From assembly GCA_930633525.1 (NCBI GenBank), contig CAKNFP010000001.1, positions 4,401,501 through 4,465,500 on the forward strand: a stretch of 64,000 bases of DNA. Reading direction: 5' to 3'. The first letter of the stretch is position 1. Every line of letters starts with the position of its first letter. Below the pieces are notes generated by a model. It was not told where the DNA came from. It searched no databases and saw nothing but the letters and a program-made list of their open reading frames with translations. Positions 44,205 to 54,003 of the stretch are shown piece after piece. The position numbers were made by a program, and so were the translations under genes. The DNA comes from Hyphomicrobiales bacterium. GTDB lineage: Bacteria > Pseudomonadota > Alphaproteobacteria > Rhizobiales > Beijerinckiaceae.

Positions 44205-45131
44205 ATGACCGATATGGCTCAGCCCCAGGATTGGCGGGCATGGCTCACCAGCGACCGGCCGGTCTCACGCAGCCAGGCGCGCCTCGGCCGCGCCTACGCC
44301 GGCTGGCAGCGCTTCACGGCGAACAAGCTTGCCATGGTCGGCTTTGCGATCGTGCTCGGTCTCGTGCTGGTCGCCGTCTTCGCCAATGTCATCGCCCCCT
44401 ATTCCCCCGTGGAGGGCGGGGACCTGCGCACGGAAAGACTGTTGCCTCCGAGCGCCGCCCATCTCTTCGGGACCGACGACCAGGCCCGCGACATCTTCTC
44501 GCGCGTGGTCTACGGCTCGCGCATCACGCTGTTCGTCGTGGTGCTCGTCGCCATCATCGCAGCGCCCATCGGCCTCGTCGTCGGCACGGTGGCGGGCTAT
44601 GCCGGCGGCTATGTCGATGCCATTCTGATGCGCATCACCGACATCTTCCTCGCCTTTCCCAAGCTCATCCTGGCGCTCGCCTTCGTGGCCGCGCTCGGGC
44701 CGGGCATCGAGAATGCCGTCATCGCCATCGCCATCACCTCATGGCCGCCCTATGCGCGCATCGCACGCGCGGAGACATTGACCATCCGCTCCAGCGAATT
44801 CATCGCGGCGGTTGAGCTGATGGGCGCATCCTCCTGGCGCATCGTGCTCCGCCATATCATGCCACTGTGCGTGTCCTCGCTGATCATCCGGGTCACCCTC
44901 GACATGGCGGGCATCATCCTCACCGCGGCGGGCCTCGGCTTCCTGGGTCTCGGCGCCCAGCCGCCGCTGCCGGAATGGGGCGCGATGATCGCCTCCGGCC
45001 GGCGTTTCGTGCTCGACCAGTGGTGGGTGGCCGCCGCGCCGGGCGCCGCCATCTTCATCGTCAGCCTCGGCTTCAACCTGCTCGGCGATGGCCTGCGCGA
45101 CGCGCTCGATCCCAAGGCATCCGACCAATGA
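44205..45131 (+). CDS. ABC transporter permease, DppC family
   Basis: 308 residues. N-terminal OppC-type segment GWQRFTANKLAMVGFAIV, then HLFGTDDQARDIFSRVVYGS, and five core helices with the EAA loop IAAVELMGASSWRIVLRHIMP. Its stop overlaps the start of the first ATPase gene (ATGA). It lacks the long periplasmic insertion seen in the permease at 11488-12645, so the two transporters in this window are of different subtypes. Confidence 0.93.
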   Translation: MTDMAQPQDWRAWLTSDRPVSRSQARLGRAYAGWQRFTANKLAMVGFAIVLGLVLVAVFANVIAPYSPVEGGDLRTERLLPPSAAHLFGTDDQARDIFSRVVYGSRITLFVVVLVAIIAAPIGLVVGTVAGYAGGYVDAILMRITDIFLAFPKLILALAFVAALGPGIENAVIAIAITSWPPYARIARAETLTIRSSEFIAAVELMGASSWRIVLRHIMPLCVSSLIIRVTLDMAGIILTAAGLGFLGLGAQPPLPEWGAMIASGRRFVLDQWWVAAAPGAAIFIVSLGFNLLGDGLRDALDPKASDQ

Positions 45132-45994
45132 GCGACAGCCACGCAGCGGATCCGCGCCTGAGCAAGCCTCTTCTCGAGGTCGAGGACCTGCGGGTCAGCT
45201 TTCCGAGCCGCAATGGTCCCGTGGAAGCGGTGCGCGGGGTCTCGTTCACGCTCGGGCGCGAAAGATTGGGCATCGTTGGAGAATCCGGCTCGGGCAAATC
45301 CCAGACGGGCCGCGCCATCATGGGGCTGACGCCACCGCATGCCGAGATCACCGCCAGACGACTCGCCTTCGCCGGAACAGACCTGATGCAGCTCTCCGCC
45401 CGCGAGCGGCGTGCCTTTCGCGGCGAGCGCATCGCCATGATCCTCCAGGACCCGAAATATTCCCTCAACCCGGTGATGACTATCGGTCGGCAGATCACCG
45501 AGACCTTGCGCGCCCATAGCGACGTGACACGCGCTGTCGCCCGCGAGCGCGCGCTGGAGATGCTGGCAGCGGTGCAGATCCGCGATCCCGAGCGCATTTT
45601 CGGGCTCTATCCGCATGAAGTGTCCGGCGGCATGGGCCAGCGCGCCATGATCGCCATGATGCTGATCGCCGATCCGGAGCTCCTGATCGCCGACGAGCCG
45701 ACGTCCGCGCTCGATGTCACCGTGCAGCTGCAGGTTCTCGGCATTCTCGACCGGCTGGTGAGCGAGCGCGGCATGGGGTTGATCTTCATCTCCCACGACC
45801 TCCGGCTCGTCTCCTCCTTCTGCGACCGCGTGCTCGTGATGTATCGCGGGCGGATCGTCGAGGAAATCGCCGCCAATCGGCTCGGCGAGGCGACCCATCC
45901 CTACACGCGCGGCCTCGTCAACTGCCTGCCGAAGATCGGCGACGACCGCCACCCCCTGCCCGTGCTGGACAGACGGCCGGAGTGGGCGCAATGA
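45128..45994 (+). CDS. ABC transporter ATP-binding protein, DppD family
   Basis: 288 residues. Walker A GESGSGKS (about 53-60), signature VSGGMGQR (about 167), Walker B LLIADEP, and the Opp-type C-terminus HPYTRGLVNCLPKIG. In the signature, the usual MRQR reads MGQR, a mild deviation. Overlaps both neighbours by four bases (ATGA), which indicates translational coupling across the operon. Confidence 0.93.
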   Translation: MSDSHAADPRLSKPLLEVEDLRVSFPSRNGPVEAVRGVSFTLGRERLGIVGESGSGKSQTGRAIMGLTPPHAEITARRLAFAGTDLMQLSARERRAFRGERIAMILQDPKYSLNPVMTIGRQITETLRAHSDVTRAVARERALEMLAAVQIRDPERIFGLYPHEVSGGMGQRAMIAMMLIADPELLIADEPTSALDVTVQLQVLGILDRLVSERGMGLIFISHDLRLVSSFCDRVLVMYRGRIVEEIAANRLGEATHPYTRGLVNCLPKIGDDRHPLPVLDRRPEWAQ

Positions 45995-46737
45995 CCGACG
46001 CCCTCACCATCAACAACCTCACCGTCTATTTCGCGGATTTCGCCGCCGTGGACGACGTGTCCTTCAGCGTACCGGCCGGCTCGTCCTTTGGTCTTGTCGG
46101 TGAGTCGGGCTCCGGCAAATCCACGGTGTTGCGGGCCATCGTGGGCCTCGCACCGGTGAGCGGCGGCGCCATTCTGCTCGACGGCAAGCCTCTCGCCAGC
46201 CCACGCGGCAAGGCCTTCTACCGCCATGTCCAGATGGTGTTCCAGGACCCTTATGGCTCGCTGCATCCCCGCCAGACCATAGACAGGGCCCTTGCCGAGC
46301 CGCTCGCCATCCACGGTATCGGCGACGGCGAGCGCCGCATCGCCCGCGCGCTCGACGAAGTGGGGCTCGGAAAGGGCTTCCGCTTCCGCTATCCGCACCA
46401 GTTGTCCGGCGGCCAGCGCCAGCGCGTTGCCATTGCGCGGGCGCTCCTGCTGGAACCTGAGGTCTTGCTTCTGGACGAGCCGACCTCCGCCCTCGATGCG
46501 TCGGTGCAGGCGGAAGTCCTCAACCTGCTGGAGCAGATCAGGCGCGAACGCCGGCTGACCTATGTGCTCGTCAGCCATGACCTCGCCGTGGTCACCCATA
46601 TGTGCGAACGGCTTCTCGTGATGCAGAAGGGCCAGGCAGTGGAGGAACTCTCCGCCCGGGATCTCGCAGCCCGCCAGATCAGCACCGCCTATACCCACGA
46701 CCTGATGGTGGCGAGTACGGGATTCAGGCGGGAGTAA
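45991..46737 (+). CDS. ABC transporter ATP-binding protein, DppF family
   Basis: 248 residues, short for DppF because it ends soon after the second conserved region. Walker A GESGSGKS (about 38-45), Q-loop VFQDPYGSLHPRQT, signature LSGGQRQR and Walker B VLLLDEP. Start at 45991 overlaps the previous stop (ATGA). Last gene of the operon; convergent with holA across a short repeat. Confidence 0.93.
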   Translation: MTDALTINNLTVYFADFAAVDDVSFSVPAGSSFGLVGESGSGKSTVLRAIVGLAPVSGGAILLDGKPLASPRGKAFYRHVQMVFQDPYGSLHPRQTIDRALAEPLAIHGIGDGERRIARALDEVGLGKGFRFRYPHQLSGGQRQRVAIARALLLEPEVLLLDEPTSALDASVQAEVLNLLEQIRRERRLTYVLVSHDLAVVTHMCERLLVMQKGQAVEELSARDLAARQISTAYTHDLMVASTGFRRE

Positions 46738-46785
46738 TCCCGGTGATGTTTTGCCTCCATCTCTTCATTGGCCCGCCACCCCTTA

Positions 46786-46806
46786 CCCCTCCCCGCAAGG
46801 GGGAGC
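46786..46806. repeat. short GC hairpin between convergent genes
   Basis: CTCCCC (46789-46794) and GGGGAG (46800-46805) around GCAAG, inside a C-rich stretch. It looks like a half-copy of the CTCTCCCC repeat at 8217-8330. It lies between the ABC operon and holA. Confidence 0.45.
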
Positions 46807-46860
46807 GGCAACGTGGCGATTAAAGATTTAAATCGGGCACGCTTTGAAGGGGCCAACGGC

Positions 46861-47892
46861 TTACCGTCGCGCCGCGCGGCGGGCCGCGAGCGCGACCGAC
46901 CACAGGCATTTCAGGGCGAGTTCGCTGGCGAGGCCCGCTTGCCGCCGCGTGGAAGCAACGCCCGCGCCGAGGTCGACAACCGCGCCGCGCAACATCGGGG
47001 TCGTCCAGACCCGCAACTGCCGCTCGACGGCGCTTTCGCGCTTGAAATAAAGGCCACGCATCGTCTTTACGGCCGCTGCCGTCGGCGCCCCCCGATCGAC
47101 CCCGACGCGCGCCTGCGCCAGCATGAGCGCATGCCGCAGCGCATAGCCCAGCAATGTCCCGGCGTCCGCCCCTTCGCCCATGAGCCTCGTGAAGGCCCGG
47201 TCGAGTTCGGCCAGGTTGCCAGTAAAGGCCGCATCGATGGCCGCATCCATGGCGAGCGCGGACACATCGCCGATCACCGCCTCGATATCCTCGACGGTAA
47301 TGGCGCCTTTCCCATGGGCATAGAGGACGAGCTTGTCGATCTCGCCCCGCGTCGCCCCGCGATCGGCGCCCAGGAGGCCAAGCAGATGCTCCTTGGCCTC
47401 GGCATCGATCGTAAGACCCGCGTCCTTCACGCTCGTATCGATGAGCGCGGCGAGACTGCGGGCGTCGTCCGCATAACAGGCAATGGCGAGCGCGGCCGGC
47501 GATTTCTCGCAGAGGACGCGCAGCGGCGAGGATTTCTGGAGTTCACCCGCCTCGATGACGATGATGGCGTCCTCGGGCGGCGTGGCGAGCACCGTCGTGA
47601 CCGCGGGCGCCAGATTGCGGCTGCCGGCTCTGACGCGAATGGCGCGCTTGCCGCCGAAGAGCCCGATGGTGTTGGCCTCATCGGCCAACCGCAGGGGATC
47701 CCCGGCGATGTCGTCGCCGTCCATCTTCACGAGCTGGAAGGGGTCGCCCGGGTCGCTGACGCTGCGTTCCGCGAGCGCCCGCGCCCGCTCGGAAACAAGC
47801 CCGCCGTCCGGACCATATAAAAGCACGACGGCGGCGCGGAGATCCTGCCGCCGCAGCACAGTCTCCGCATCGCTGGCCTTGACCGCGACCAT
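46861..47892 (-). CDS. holA: DNA polymerase III delta subunit
   Basis: Clamp-loader subunit of 343 residues. VLLYGPDGGLVSERARALAE at the N-terminus and the central FGGKRAIRVR and LLGADRGATRGEIDKLVLYA are family blocks; the last third is helical. Start at 47892, six bases after the end of lptE, so it belongs to the leuS-lptE-holA operon. Ends in an Ala/Arg-rich tail. Confidence 0.92.
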   Translation of the reverse strand: MVAVKASDAETVLRRQDLRAAVVLLYGPDGGLVSERARALAERSVSDPGDPFQLVKMDGDDIAGDPLRLADEANTIGLFGGKRAIRVRAGSRNLAPAVTTVLATPPEDAIIVIEAGELQKSSPLRVLCEKSPAALAIACYADDARSLAALIDTSVKDAGLTIDAEAKEHLLGLLGADRGATRGEIDKLVLYAHGKGAITVEDIEAVIGDVSALAMDAAIDAAFTGNLAELDRAFTRLMGEGADAGTLLGYALRHALMLAQARVGVDRGAPTAAAVKTMRGLYFKRESAVERQLRVWTTPMLRGAVVDLGAGVASTRRQAGLASELALKCLWSVALAARRAARR

Positions 47893-47898
47893 CGGCGA

Positions 47899-48456
47899 TC
47901 AGAGGCCCGCGGCCTGCCGATTGGCCATCCGCGCCGCGAGCTGCGTCTTGATCTGCTCAGCCAGCTGCTTCGCGACCAGAATCTCCGCATCGCGGGCCGC
48001 GCGCAGGGACGCGAAGCGCTGCGGATTGCGGTCATAGGAGGCGGACGCGACAGCCTTGCCGGTAAAGATGGGATCGCCACCCGCGTAGGGCCTGAGTGTA
48101 TAATTGGCGGTGCCGATCAGCGTTGCGGACTGCGCATTGCCGGTGGACGAGTCGACGATCGCGGTCTGGATGCGCTCTGAAACCGTCATTTCAAGCCGGT
48201 AACGCTTGTCGCTGGCCGGTGCCCCCCCGTTCAGCGCGAAGACCGTCTCATTGCGCAGGTAATGGGCCATGCGCTCCTGGCCGACACCCGCACCCATCTG
48301 TGCGACATCGATCGCAGCCAGATCAGACCGCACGGATGTGCCGGCGGACGTCGTCCCGTAGAGTGGGCGGAAACATCCGCCCAGCGACAAGGCGACGGCC
48401 AGTGTGAGCACAACGGGTAGAAGCGGTGCTCGACGCTTCACGTCAGGCGACGACAT
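47899..48456 (-). CDS. lptE: LPS-assembly lipoprotein LptE
   Basis: Outer-membrane lipoprotein of 185 residues that plugs LptD during LPS insertion. Lipobox LSLGGC (about 24-29) is followed by FRPLYG, the LptE hallmark in alphaproteobacteria. Then [25 protein letters not shown] and the C-terminal [18 protein letters not shown]. Its start overlaps the leuS stop by 14 bases. Confidence 0.88.
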   Translation of the reverse strand: MSSPDVKRRAPLLPVVLTLAVALSLGGCFRPLYGTTSAGTSVRSDLAAIDVAQMGAGVGQERMAHYLRNETVFALNGGAPASDKRYRLEMTVSERIQTAIVDSSTGNAQSATLIGTANYTLRPYAGGDPIFTGKAVASASYDRNPQRFASLRAARDAEILVAKQLAEQIKTQLAARMANRQAAGL

Positions 48457-51082
48457 TCACGATCCTTTGCGGAACCACGATGATCTTCTTGATCGGCCGC
48501 CCCTCAACGGCACGCTGCACGGCCTCCAACGCCAGAACTGCGGACTCGACGGTCGCAGAATCCGCGTCACGAGCGACGGTGACATCGCCCCGGCGCTTGC
48601 CGTTGACCTGGACCGGCAACGTGATCTCGTCCTCGACGAGGAGAGAACCGTCGGCCACGGGCCACGGGGTCTCGGCCACAAGGTTGGTATAGCCGAGAAC
48701 CGACCAGCATTCTTCCGCGAGATGCGGCATCATTGGGGCGGCGAGTTGCACGAGGATGGTCGCCGCCTCGTAGAGCGCGAAGCGCATGTCGGCCGAGATA
48801 TCCTCGATGCCACCGGCCTCGCCCGCCTGACGCGCACCAACGGCCGCCGCCTGAAGGGCATTGGTGAGTTCATAGAGCTGGGCCACGGCGCGGTTGAAGC
48901 GCAGGCGTTCGATATCCTCCCCGGCCGTCGCCAATGCGCGATGCGCGGCCTTGCGCAGCGCGAGCGAGGCTGCGTCGAGCTCAGTGGCCGCCGTATCGTC
49001 CTTCACGATGCCCGTGATGGTCGCCACTTCATTCACGAGGCGCCAGACGCGCTGGACGAAGCGATGAGAGCTCTGCACTCCATCTTCCGTCCAGATGACG
49101 TCGCGCTCCGGCGGCGAATCCGACAGCATGAAGAAGCGCGCGGTGTCTGCGCCGAAGGTACCGATGATATCGTCAGGGTCGACCGTGTTCTTCTTCGACT
49201 TCGACATCTTCTCGATCGAGCCGATCTCGACGTCAGCGCCGTTCGACAACTCGATGGCGCGGCGCTCCCCCCCTTCGGTGGTGATGCGGATTTCGGACGG
49301 CTGCAGCCAGCGCCCGTCCGCGCCACGATAGGTCTCATGCACGACCATGCCCTGGGTGAACAGGCCCGCGAAGGGCTCATCCAGCCCGGAATGACCGGTG
49401 GCGCTCATGGCCCGCATGAAGAAGCGGGAGTAGAGCAGATGCAGGATCGCATGCTCCACGCCGCCGATATACTGATCCACCGGCAGCCAGCGATCGACCA
49501 CCGCGCGATCCGTCGGCTCTGTCTCCAGGAAGGGATCGGTGAAGCGGGCAAAATACCAGGACGAATCCACGAAGGTGTCCATGGTGTCGGTTTCGCGCAC
49601 CGCCGGCTTGCCGCAGTCGGGGCAGGCCACATGCTTCCAGGTGGGGTGGCGATCGAGCGGATTGCCCGGCACGTCGAAGGAAACGTCCTCGGGCAGGGTC
49701 ACGGGCAGGCTTTCCGCCGGCACCGGGACGACGCCGCAGCTCTCGCAGTGAATGATCGGGATCGGGCAGCCCCAGTAGCGCTGGCGTGACACGCCCCAGT
49801 CGCGCAGGCGATAGTTCACCTTGCGCTCGGCCACAGGCCGCCCGTCGCAGTCCCGGCTTTCCAGACGCTTCGCGACCTCCTCCTTGGCCTCGGGAATGCC
49901 GAAGCCATCCAGAAAGGCGGAGTTGAACAGGCGGCCGTCGCCGTCATAAGCCGTATCGGCGACGTCGAAATCGTCAGAAGCGCCTTCCGGCCGCACGACC
50001 GCCTTCACCGGCAGGCCATAAGCCCGGGCGAAGTCCAGGTCGCGCTGGTCGTGGGCAGGGCAGCCGAAGATGGCGCCGGTGCCATAGTCCATCAGCACGA
50101 AATTGGCGACATAGACCGGCAGCGTCCAGTTGGGATCAAAGGGATGCACGGCCTTGATACCGGTATCGAAACCGCGCTTCTCGGCCTTGTCGATGATTTC
50201 CTGCGCCGTGCCGGTGCGCTTGCACTCCTCGATGAAGGCCGCGAGTTCGGCATTCCCCTCCGCGGCCTCGCGCGCGAGCGGATGGTCGGGGGCGATCGCC
50301 ACGAAGCTCGCACCGAACAACGTGTCCGGGCGTGTCGTATACACCTCGACCTCGCTGGCATCACCGCCCTGGAGCGCGAAGCGGACCAGCAGGCCTTCCG
50401 ACCGGCCGATCCAGTTCTTCTGCATGATGCGGACCTTCTCAGGCCAGCGCGTCAGCCCGTCGAGCGCGTCTTCCAGGTCCTGCGCGTAGCGTGTGATGGT
50501 GAAGAACCATTGCGTCAGCTCGCGTTGCTCCACCAACGCGCCCGAGCGCCACCCCCGGCCATCAATCACCTGCTCGTTGGCCAGCACGGTGTGGTCAACC
50601 GGATCCCAGTTGACGCGCGCGGTCTTGCGTGAGACCAGCCCCGCCTTCAGAAAATCGATGAACATGCGCTGCTGGTGGCGATAATAGGCAGGATCGCAGG
50701 TCGCGATCTCGCGGCTCCAGTCCAGCGACAGGCCCATCGACTTCAACTGGTCGCGCATGGACGCGATATTGGCGTAGGTCCACTCGCGCGGATGCACCTT
50801 GTTCGCCATCGCCGCGTTCTCGGCGGGCATGCCGAAGGCGTCCCAGCCCATGGGGTGCAGCACGTTGAAGCCCTTGGCGCGCTTGTAGCGCGCAACCACG
50901 TCGCCCATGGTATAGTTACGTACGTGGCCCATGTGGATGCGTCCCGACGGATAGGGGAACATCTCGAGCACGTAGTACTTCGGGCGCGGGTCCGCATTGT
51001 CGGTGCGGAAAAGCTCCTGCTCGTCCCACACCTTGCGCCATTTCGGCTCGGCTTCCTTCGGGTTGTAACGCTCCACGCTCAT
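48443..51082 (-). CDS. leuS: leucyl-tRNA synthetase
   Basis: Class Ia aminoacyl-tRNA synthetase of 879 residues, normal length. The HIGH motif is HMGH in [16 protein letters not shown] (about 42-57), and the KMSKS motif is intact in [15 protein letters not shown] (about 624). The editing domain includes [15 protein letters not shown] 51082 gives the usual start [18 protein letters not shown] 51154 would add 24 residues of no family character. First gene of the leuS-lptE-holA operon, divergent from yggS. Confidence 0.96.
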   Translation of the reverse strand: MSVERYNPKEAEPKWRKVWDEQELFRTDNADPRPKYYVLEMFPYPSGRIHMGHVRNYTMGDVVARYKRAKGFNVLHPMGWDAFGMPAENAAMANKVHPREWTYANIASMRDQLKSMGLSLDWSREIATCDPAYYRHQQRMFIDFLKAGLVSRKTARVNWDPVDHTVLANEQVIDGRGWRSGALVEQRELTQWFFTITRYAQDLEDALDGLTRWPEKVRIMQKNWIGRSEGLLVRFALQGGDASEVEVYTTRPDTLFGASFVAIAPDHPLAREAAEGNAELAAFIEECKRTGTAQEIIDKAEKRGFDTGIKAVHPFDPNWTLPVYVANFVLMDYGTGAIFGCPAHDQRDLDFARAYGLPVKAVVRPEGASDDFDVADTAYDGDGRLFNSAFLDGFGIPEAKEEVAKRLESRDCDGRPVAERKVNYRLRDWGVSRQRYWGCPIPIIHCESCGVVPVPAESLPVTLPEDVSFDVPGNPLDRHPTWKHVACPDCGKPAVRETDTMDTFVDSSWYFARFTDPFLETEPTDRAVVDRWLPVDQYIGGVEHAILHLLYSRFFMRAMSATGHSGLDEPFAGLFTQGMVVHETYRGADGRWLQPSEIRITTEGGERRAIELSNGADVEIGSIEKMSKSKKNTVDPDDIIGTFGADTARFFMLSDSPPERDVIWTEDGVQSSHRFVQRVWRLVNEVATITGIVKDDTAATELDAASLALRKAAHRALATAGEDIERLRFNRAVAQLYELTNALQAAAVGARQAGEAGGIEDISADMRFALYEAATILVQLAAPMMPHLAEECWSVLGYTNLVAETPWPVADGSLLVEDEITLPVQVNGKRRGDVTVARDADSATVESAVLALEAVQRAVEGRPIKKIIVVPQRIVNVVA

Positions 51083-51304
51083 TGCTGTCGTCGGTCCGGT
51101 CGTTTGCTCCTGGAGGAGCGGAGAATGAAGGGAATCGGCTGAGAACGATGCCATATGCGTCTAAAGCGATGCAGCGGCATTGCCTCACCGAGGTCGATCG
51201 GACTAGGACACGAATGACGGAAGCGGTCAACAACAGGCCGCCTTTTAACGCCCTCTGTGGCCGGATGGACAACGACGGGTTGAGTGAAGGATTGGGTGAG
51301 CATC

Positions 51305-52021
51305 ATGGCTAGCGCATCGTCCACCGATACGAGTTCCGGGCGCGCGGCGGCTACGCGGCTGGCGGCTGTTCGCGATGCGATTGCCCGCACCGCTCGCGAG
51401 GAAGGACGTGATCCCTCCGAGGTGACGTTGGTTGCGGTCTCCAAGACATTCCCCGCCGAGGATATCCTGCCCGTACTGGAAGCCGGCCAGCGTGTCTTCG
51501 GGGAAAACCGTGTCCAGGAGGCCAAGGCCAAATGGCCGGCGCTCCGGGAGCGCTTTCCCGATGTGGAACTCCATCTCATCGGCCCCCTGCAGAGCAACAA
51601 GGCCCGCGAGGCGGTGGCGTTGTTCGACGTCATCCATACGGTCGATCGCGAATCACTCGCCGCGGCGCTCGCCAGGGAAATCCCGCGCGAGGAAGCGGCC
51701 ACCGGCCGCCGGCCCAGGCTCCTGGTGGAGGTCAATACCGGGCAGGAGCCGCAGAAGGCAGGCGTCGCGCCCGCTGATCTCGATGCCTTCCTCGCCCGCC
51801 TACGCGACCATTACGGCCTCGCGATCGAGGGGCTGATGTGCATTCCCCCGGCAGATGAACCGCCGTCCGCGCATTTCGCCCTGCTTGCGACACTCGCCCG
51901 CCGCCATGGCCTGCCGCTCCTGTCGATGGGCATGAGCGGCGATTTCGAACAGGCGGTGATGCTCGGCGCGACCCATGTGCGCGTCGGCAGCGCCATCTTC
52001 GGGCATCGCCCGCCTCTCTAG
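51305..52021 (+). CDS. YggS family pyridoxal-phosphate homeostasis protein
   Basis: PLP-binding protein of 238 residues that buffers free PLP. PLP-Lys is in TLVAVSKTFP (about 42-51). Then FGENRVQEAKAKW, HLIGPLQSNKAREAV and the C-terminal GMSGDFEQAVMLGATHVRVG, all family blocks. Start 51305 preferred over GTG 51284. Divergent from leuS. Confidence 0.93.
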   Translation: MASASSTDTSSGRAAATRLAAVRDAIARTAREEGRDPSEVTLVAVSKTFPAEDILPVLEAGQRVFGENRVQEAKAKWPALRERFPDVELHLIGPLQSNKAREAVALFDVIHTVDRESLAAALAREIPREEAATGRRPRLLVEVNTGQEPQKAGVAPADLDAFLARLRDHYGLAIEGLMCIPPADEPPSAHFALLATLARRHGLPLLSMGMSGDFEQAVMLGATHVRVGSAIFGHRPPL

Positions 52022-52049
52022 AAGTTATCAAGGTTGGAATGAACGCCCG

Positions 52050-52544
52050 TCACAGGAGATCCCGCAGAGCGCCGCGCGATTCAGGCAACCAGGGCTGTTC
52101 ATGGAAGAGGCAGGTCACGCGCCTTCCTCCGAGCGTAAGGTGATATCGAAACAGGAGCTTGCCGACGGGCGAGAAGCCGGGAGGAAAAGCTATCCTAATG
52201 GGTATCGGCGGCCGCAGGTCCTCCATGAAGTCCGCGAACTCCCATGCGGATACAGGTCTGTCACCCGCTCGGTGCGCCCCGTTCGGCAATTCATGCCGCC
52301 CCAGATTGCGTGCCAGGATATGGCGCCCATCTGTTGTTTGCCGGCAAACTACGTAAAGGGTGGTGTCTGGGCCGAGCGCAGCAAATCGTCCAGGGGCGAT
52401 CAATTTCAAGCCCAGCGCGTCGCCCCCGCATGTGGTGAAGCGCTGATCGGGCGGGGTGGTCAGATAGAGCTGGCTCCGTGGCAATTGGGCCAGCCTGCAG
52501 GCATCATCGGCATTGCCGATATAGAGCAGTGCGTGTTGCCTCAT
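52050..52544 (-). CDS. unknown protein, member A of a tandem paralogous pair
   Basis: 164 residues, no signal peptide or membrane span. It aligns end to end with the next upstream gene: ALLYIGN against AFVFIGN at the start, RFTTC against RFATF, TTDGRHILAR against APDGRHIIGR in the middle, and VTCLFHEQPWLPESRG against VTLVTSPAPWFPDYTG near the end. The two are diverged outside these blocks. TTG 52556 gives the longest frame; ATG 52544 is preferred. I do not recognise the family. The gene is convergent with yggS. Confidence 0.65.
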   Translation of the reverse strand: MRQHALLYIGNADDACRLAQLPRSQLYLTTPPDQRFTTCGGDALGLKLIAPGRFAALGPDTTLYVVCRQTTDGRHILARNLGRHELPNGAHRAGDRPVSAWEFADFMEDLRPPIPIRIAFPPGFSPVGKLLFRYHLTLGGRRVTCLFHEQPWLPESRGALRDLL

Positions 52545-52593
52545 GGGATGTCTCAAGCCAGATACAGATAACCGTTTCGCGGGCTCTCATGCA

Positions 52594-53205
52594 TCAGATG
52601 ATCGATCGCGACGCCATGCTGATCCGATGGGATTGCTCCGGGCGCACCCAGCGCGCCGGCATTTCCCCCGTGTAGTCCGGAAACCAGGGAGCGGGCGAAG
52701 TCACCAAGGTGACGGGAACGTCGTTGTTGGCGAGAATGTTGTTGATATGAAACATGGTACCGTCTGTCAGACCTGGCGCCAAATTGACGCGCGAACGGGG
52801 CAAGACGCCGAGGTCGACAAGAAAAATCCCAACATCCAACGCGTCGAGCGGTCTGTCGCGCCCGTGATCGTGGGGGGGAAGCCATACAGACGGAAAGACT
52901 TTCGACCGGCTGTTCATCATGGCTCGTCGGATGCGGCTGAAAGAAGAGGGGACCTCGGGGAAAAGATGGGTTCTGCCAATGATGTGGCGGCCATCCGGCG
53001 CAGGAACGAAGCCAACATGGATTGTGCTGAACTCGGGCAATACAGATAAACAATTCCGTGAAACCGGTGCAAATCCCGATCCACGATTACAAAATGTAGC
53101 AAATCGATACGACGGCGAAGATTTAATATAGAATCGGCATTTTTTTATATCTGATGCGTTTATATTTCCGATTTCATTTCCTATGAAAACAAACGCATTC
53201 TGCAT
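52594..53205 (-). CDS. unknown protein, member B of a tandem paralogous pair
   Basis: 203 residues, homologous along its length to the gene 49 bases downstream (see shared AFVFIGN, RFATF, DGRHIIGR and PWFPDYTG blocks). It is longer at the C-terminus (about 15-20 residues) and in the middle. Its DNA is AT-richer at the 5' end, and 53100-53220 is clearly AT-rich, which suggests acquired DNA with its own promoter. ATG 53205 starts the frame. No transmembrane segment, signal peptide or catalytic motif is evident. Possible uses include immunity, secreted-effector or surface functions, but none is supported directly. Confidence 0.65.
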   Translation of the reverse strand: MQNAFVFIGNEIGNINASDIKKCRFYIKSSPSYRFATFCNRGSGFAPVSRNCLSVLPEFSTIHVGFVPAPDGRHIIGRTHLFPEVPSSFSRIRRAMMNSRSKVFPSVWLPPHDHGRDRPLDALDVGIFLVDLGVLPRSRVNLAPGLTDGTMFHINNILANNDVPVTLVTSPAPWFPDYTGEMPARWVRPEQSHRISMASRSII

Positions 53206-53316
53206 ATTTCACGCCCCCACATGAAATATACTTTCATACAACATGCTGGTCCGCCATCGCAGGCGGCGCACGATCTCATGTGCCATGCGCAAGAGATGAA
53301 TAGCCTCTCGCCGCAG

Positions 53317-53991
53317 CTAGCTGATGCCGAGATGGTCGTGGACAAGATCCCCCAGGCGGGGATCCCTGAAATCCTTCACCGCGAGCGAGGCCCCTGCGTC
53401 CAACAGGGCGGCTTCACTGAGCGATGTCGTCAGACCAACCGTCAGGATGCCGGCCGCGGTGGCCGCCATGATCCCGGAGCGCGAATCCTCGAAGGCGAGT
53501 GCGCGGCGCGCATCGCCGTTCAGCAGCCTGAGCCCTGTGAGGTAAGGCAAAGGATCCGGCTTCTGCGCGGGCAGTTCATCGGCAATGACCACAGCCTCAA
53601 AGCGGGTGTCGAGCTTCAGGCCCCTCAGGAGGAGCGTGGCATTATCGCGCGGTGCGTTGGTAACCACCGCGCAGCCGATACCGCGTGCGAGGGCGAAGGC
53701 CAGCAGGTCGGACAGCCCCGGCGTCGGCTCCAGTTCCTGCACCTTGCTGCGGAACAAAGCCTCCTTGCGTGTCGCCATCCGCTCATGCTCGACGACGGGT
53801 AGATCGGGAAACAAGCCCACCATGATGTCGGCATTGGCGCGGCCAATGATGTCGCGCTCGAAGACGTCCAGCTCCATCGTGCGATCAAAATCGGCCAGCA
53901 GATCCTGGAAGGCGAGCCAGTGAAGGTGGTCCGTATTCACGAGCGTGCCATCGAGATCGAACAGGAGCGTCGCGGGGGATGAGGTTATCAC
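53317..53991 (-). CDS. HAD-superfamily phosphatase/phosphomutase (subfamily IA)
   Basis: 224 residues. Motif I LLFDLDGTLVNTD (about 9-21), motif II VVTNAP (about 113), Lys of motif III in AQKPDP (about 146) and motif IV AFEDSRSGIMAATAAG (about 167). The small helical cap matches beta-phosphoglucomutase and phosphoglycolate phosphatase relatives. The substrate cannot be assigned. Confidence 0.9.
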   Translation of the reverse strand: MITSSPATLLFDLDGTLVNTDHLHWLAFQDLLADFDRTMELDVFERDIIGRANADIMVGLFPDLPVVEHERMATRKEALFRSKVQELEPTPGLSDLLAFALARGIGCAVVTNAPRDNATLLLRGLKLDTRFEAVVIADELPAQKPDPLPYLTGLRLLNGDARRALAFEDSRSGIMAATAAGILTVGLTTSLSEAALLDAGASLAVKDFRDPRLGDLVHDHLGIS

Positions 53992-54003
53992 AGGATGATC
54001 CGG

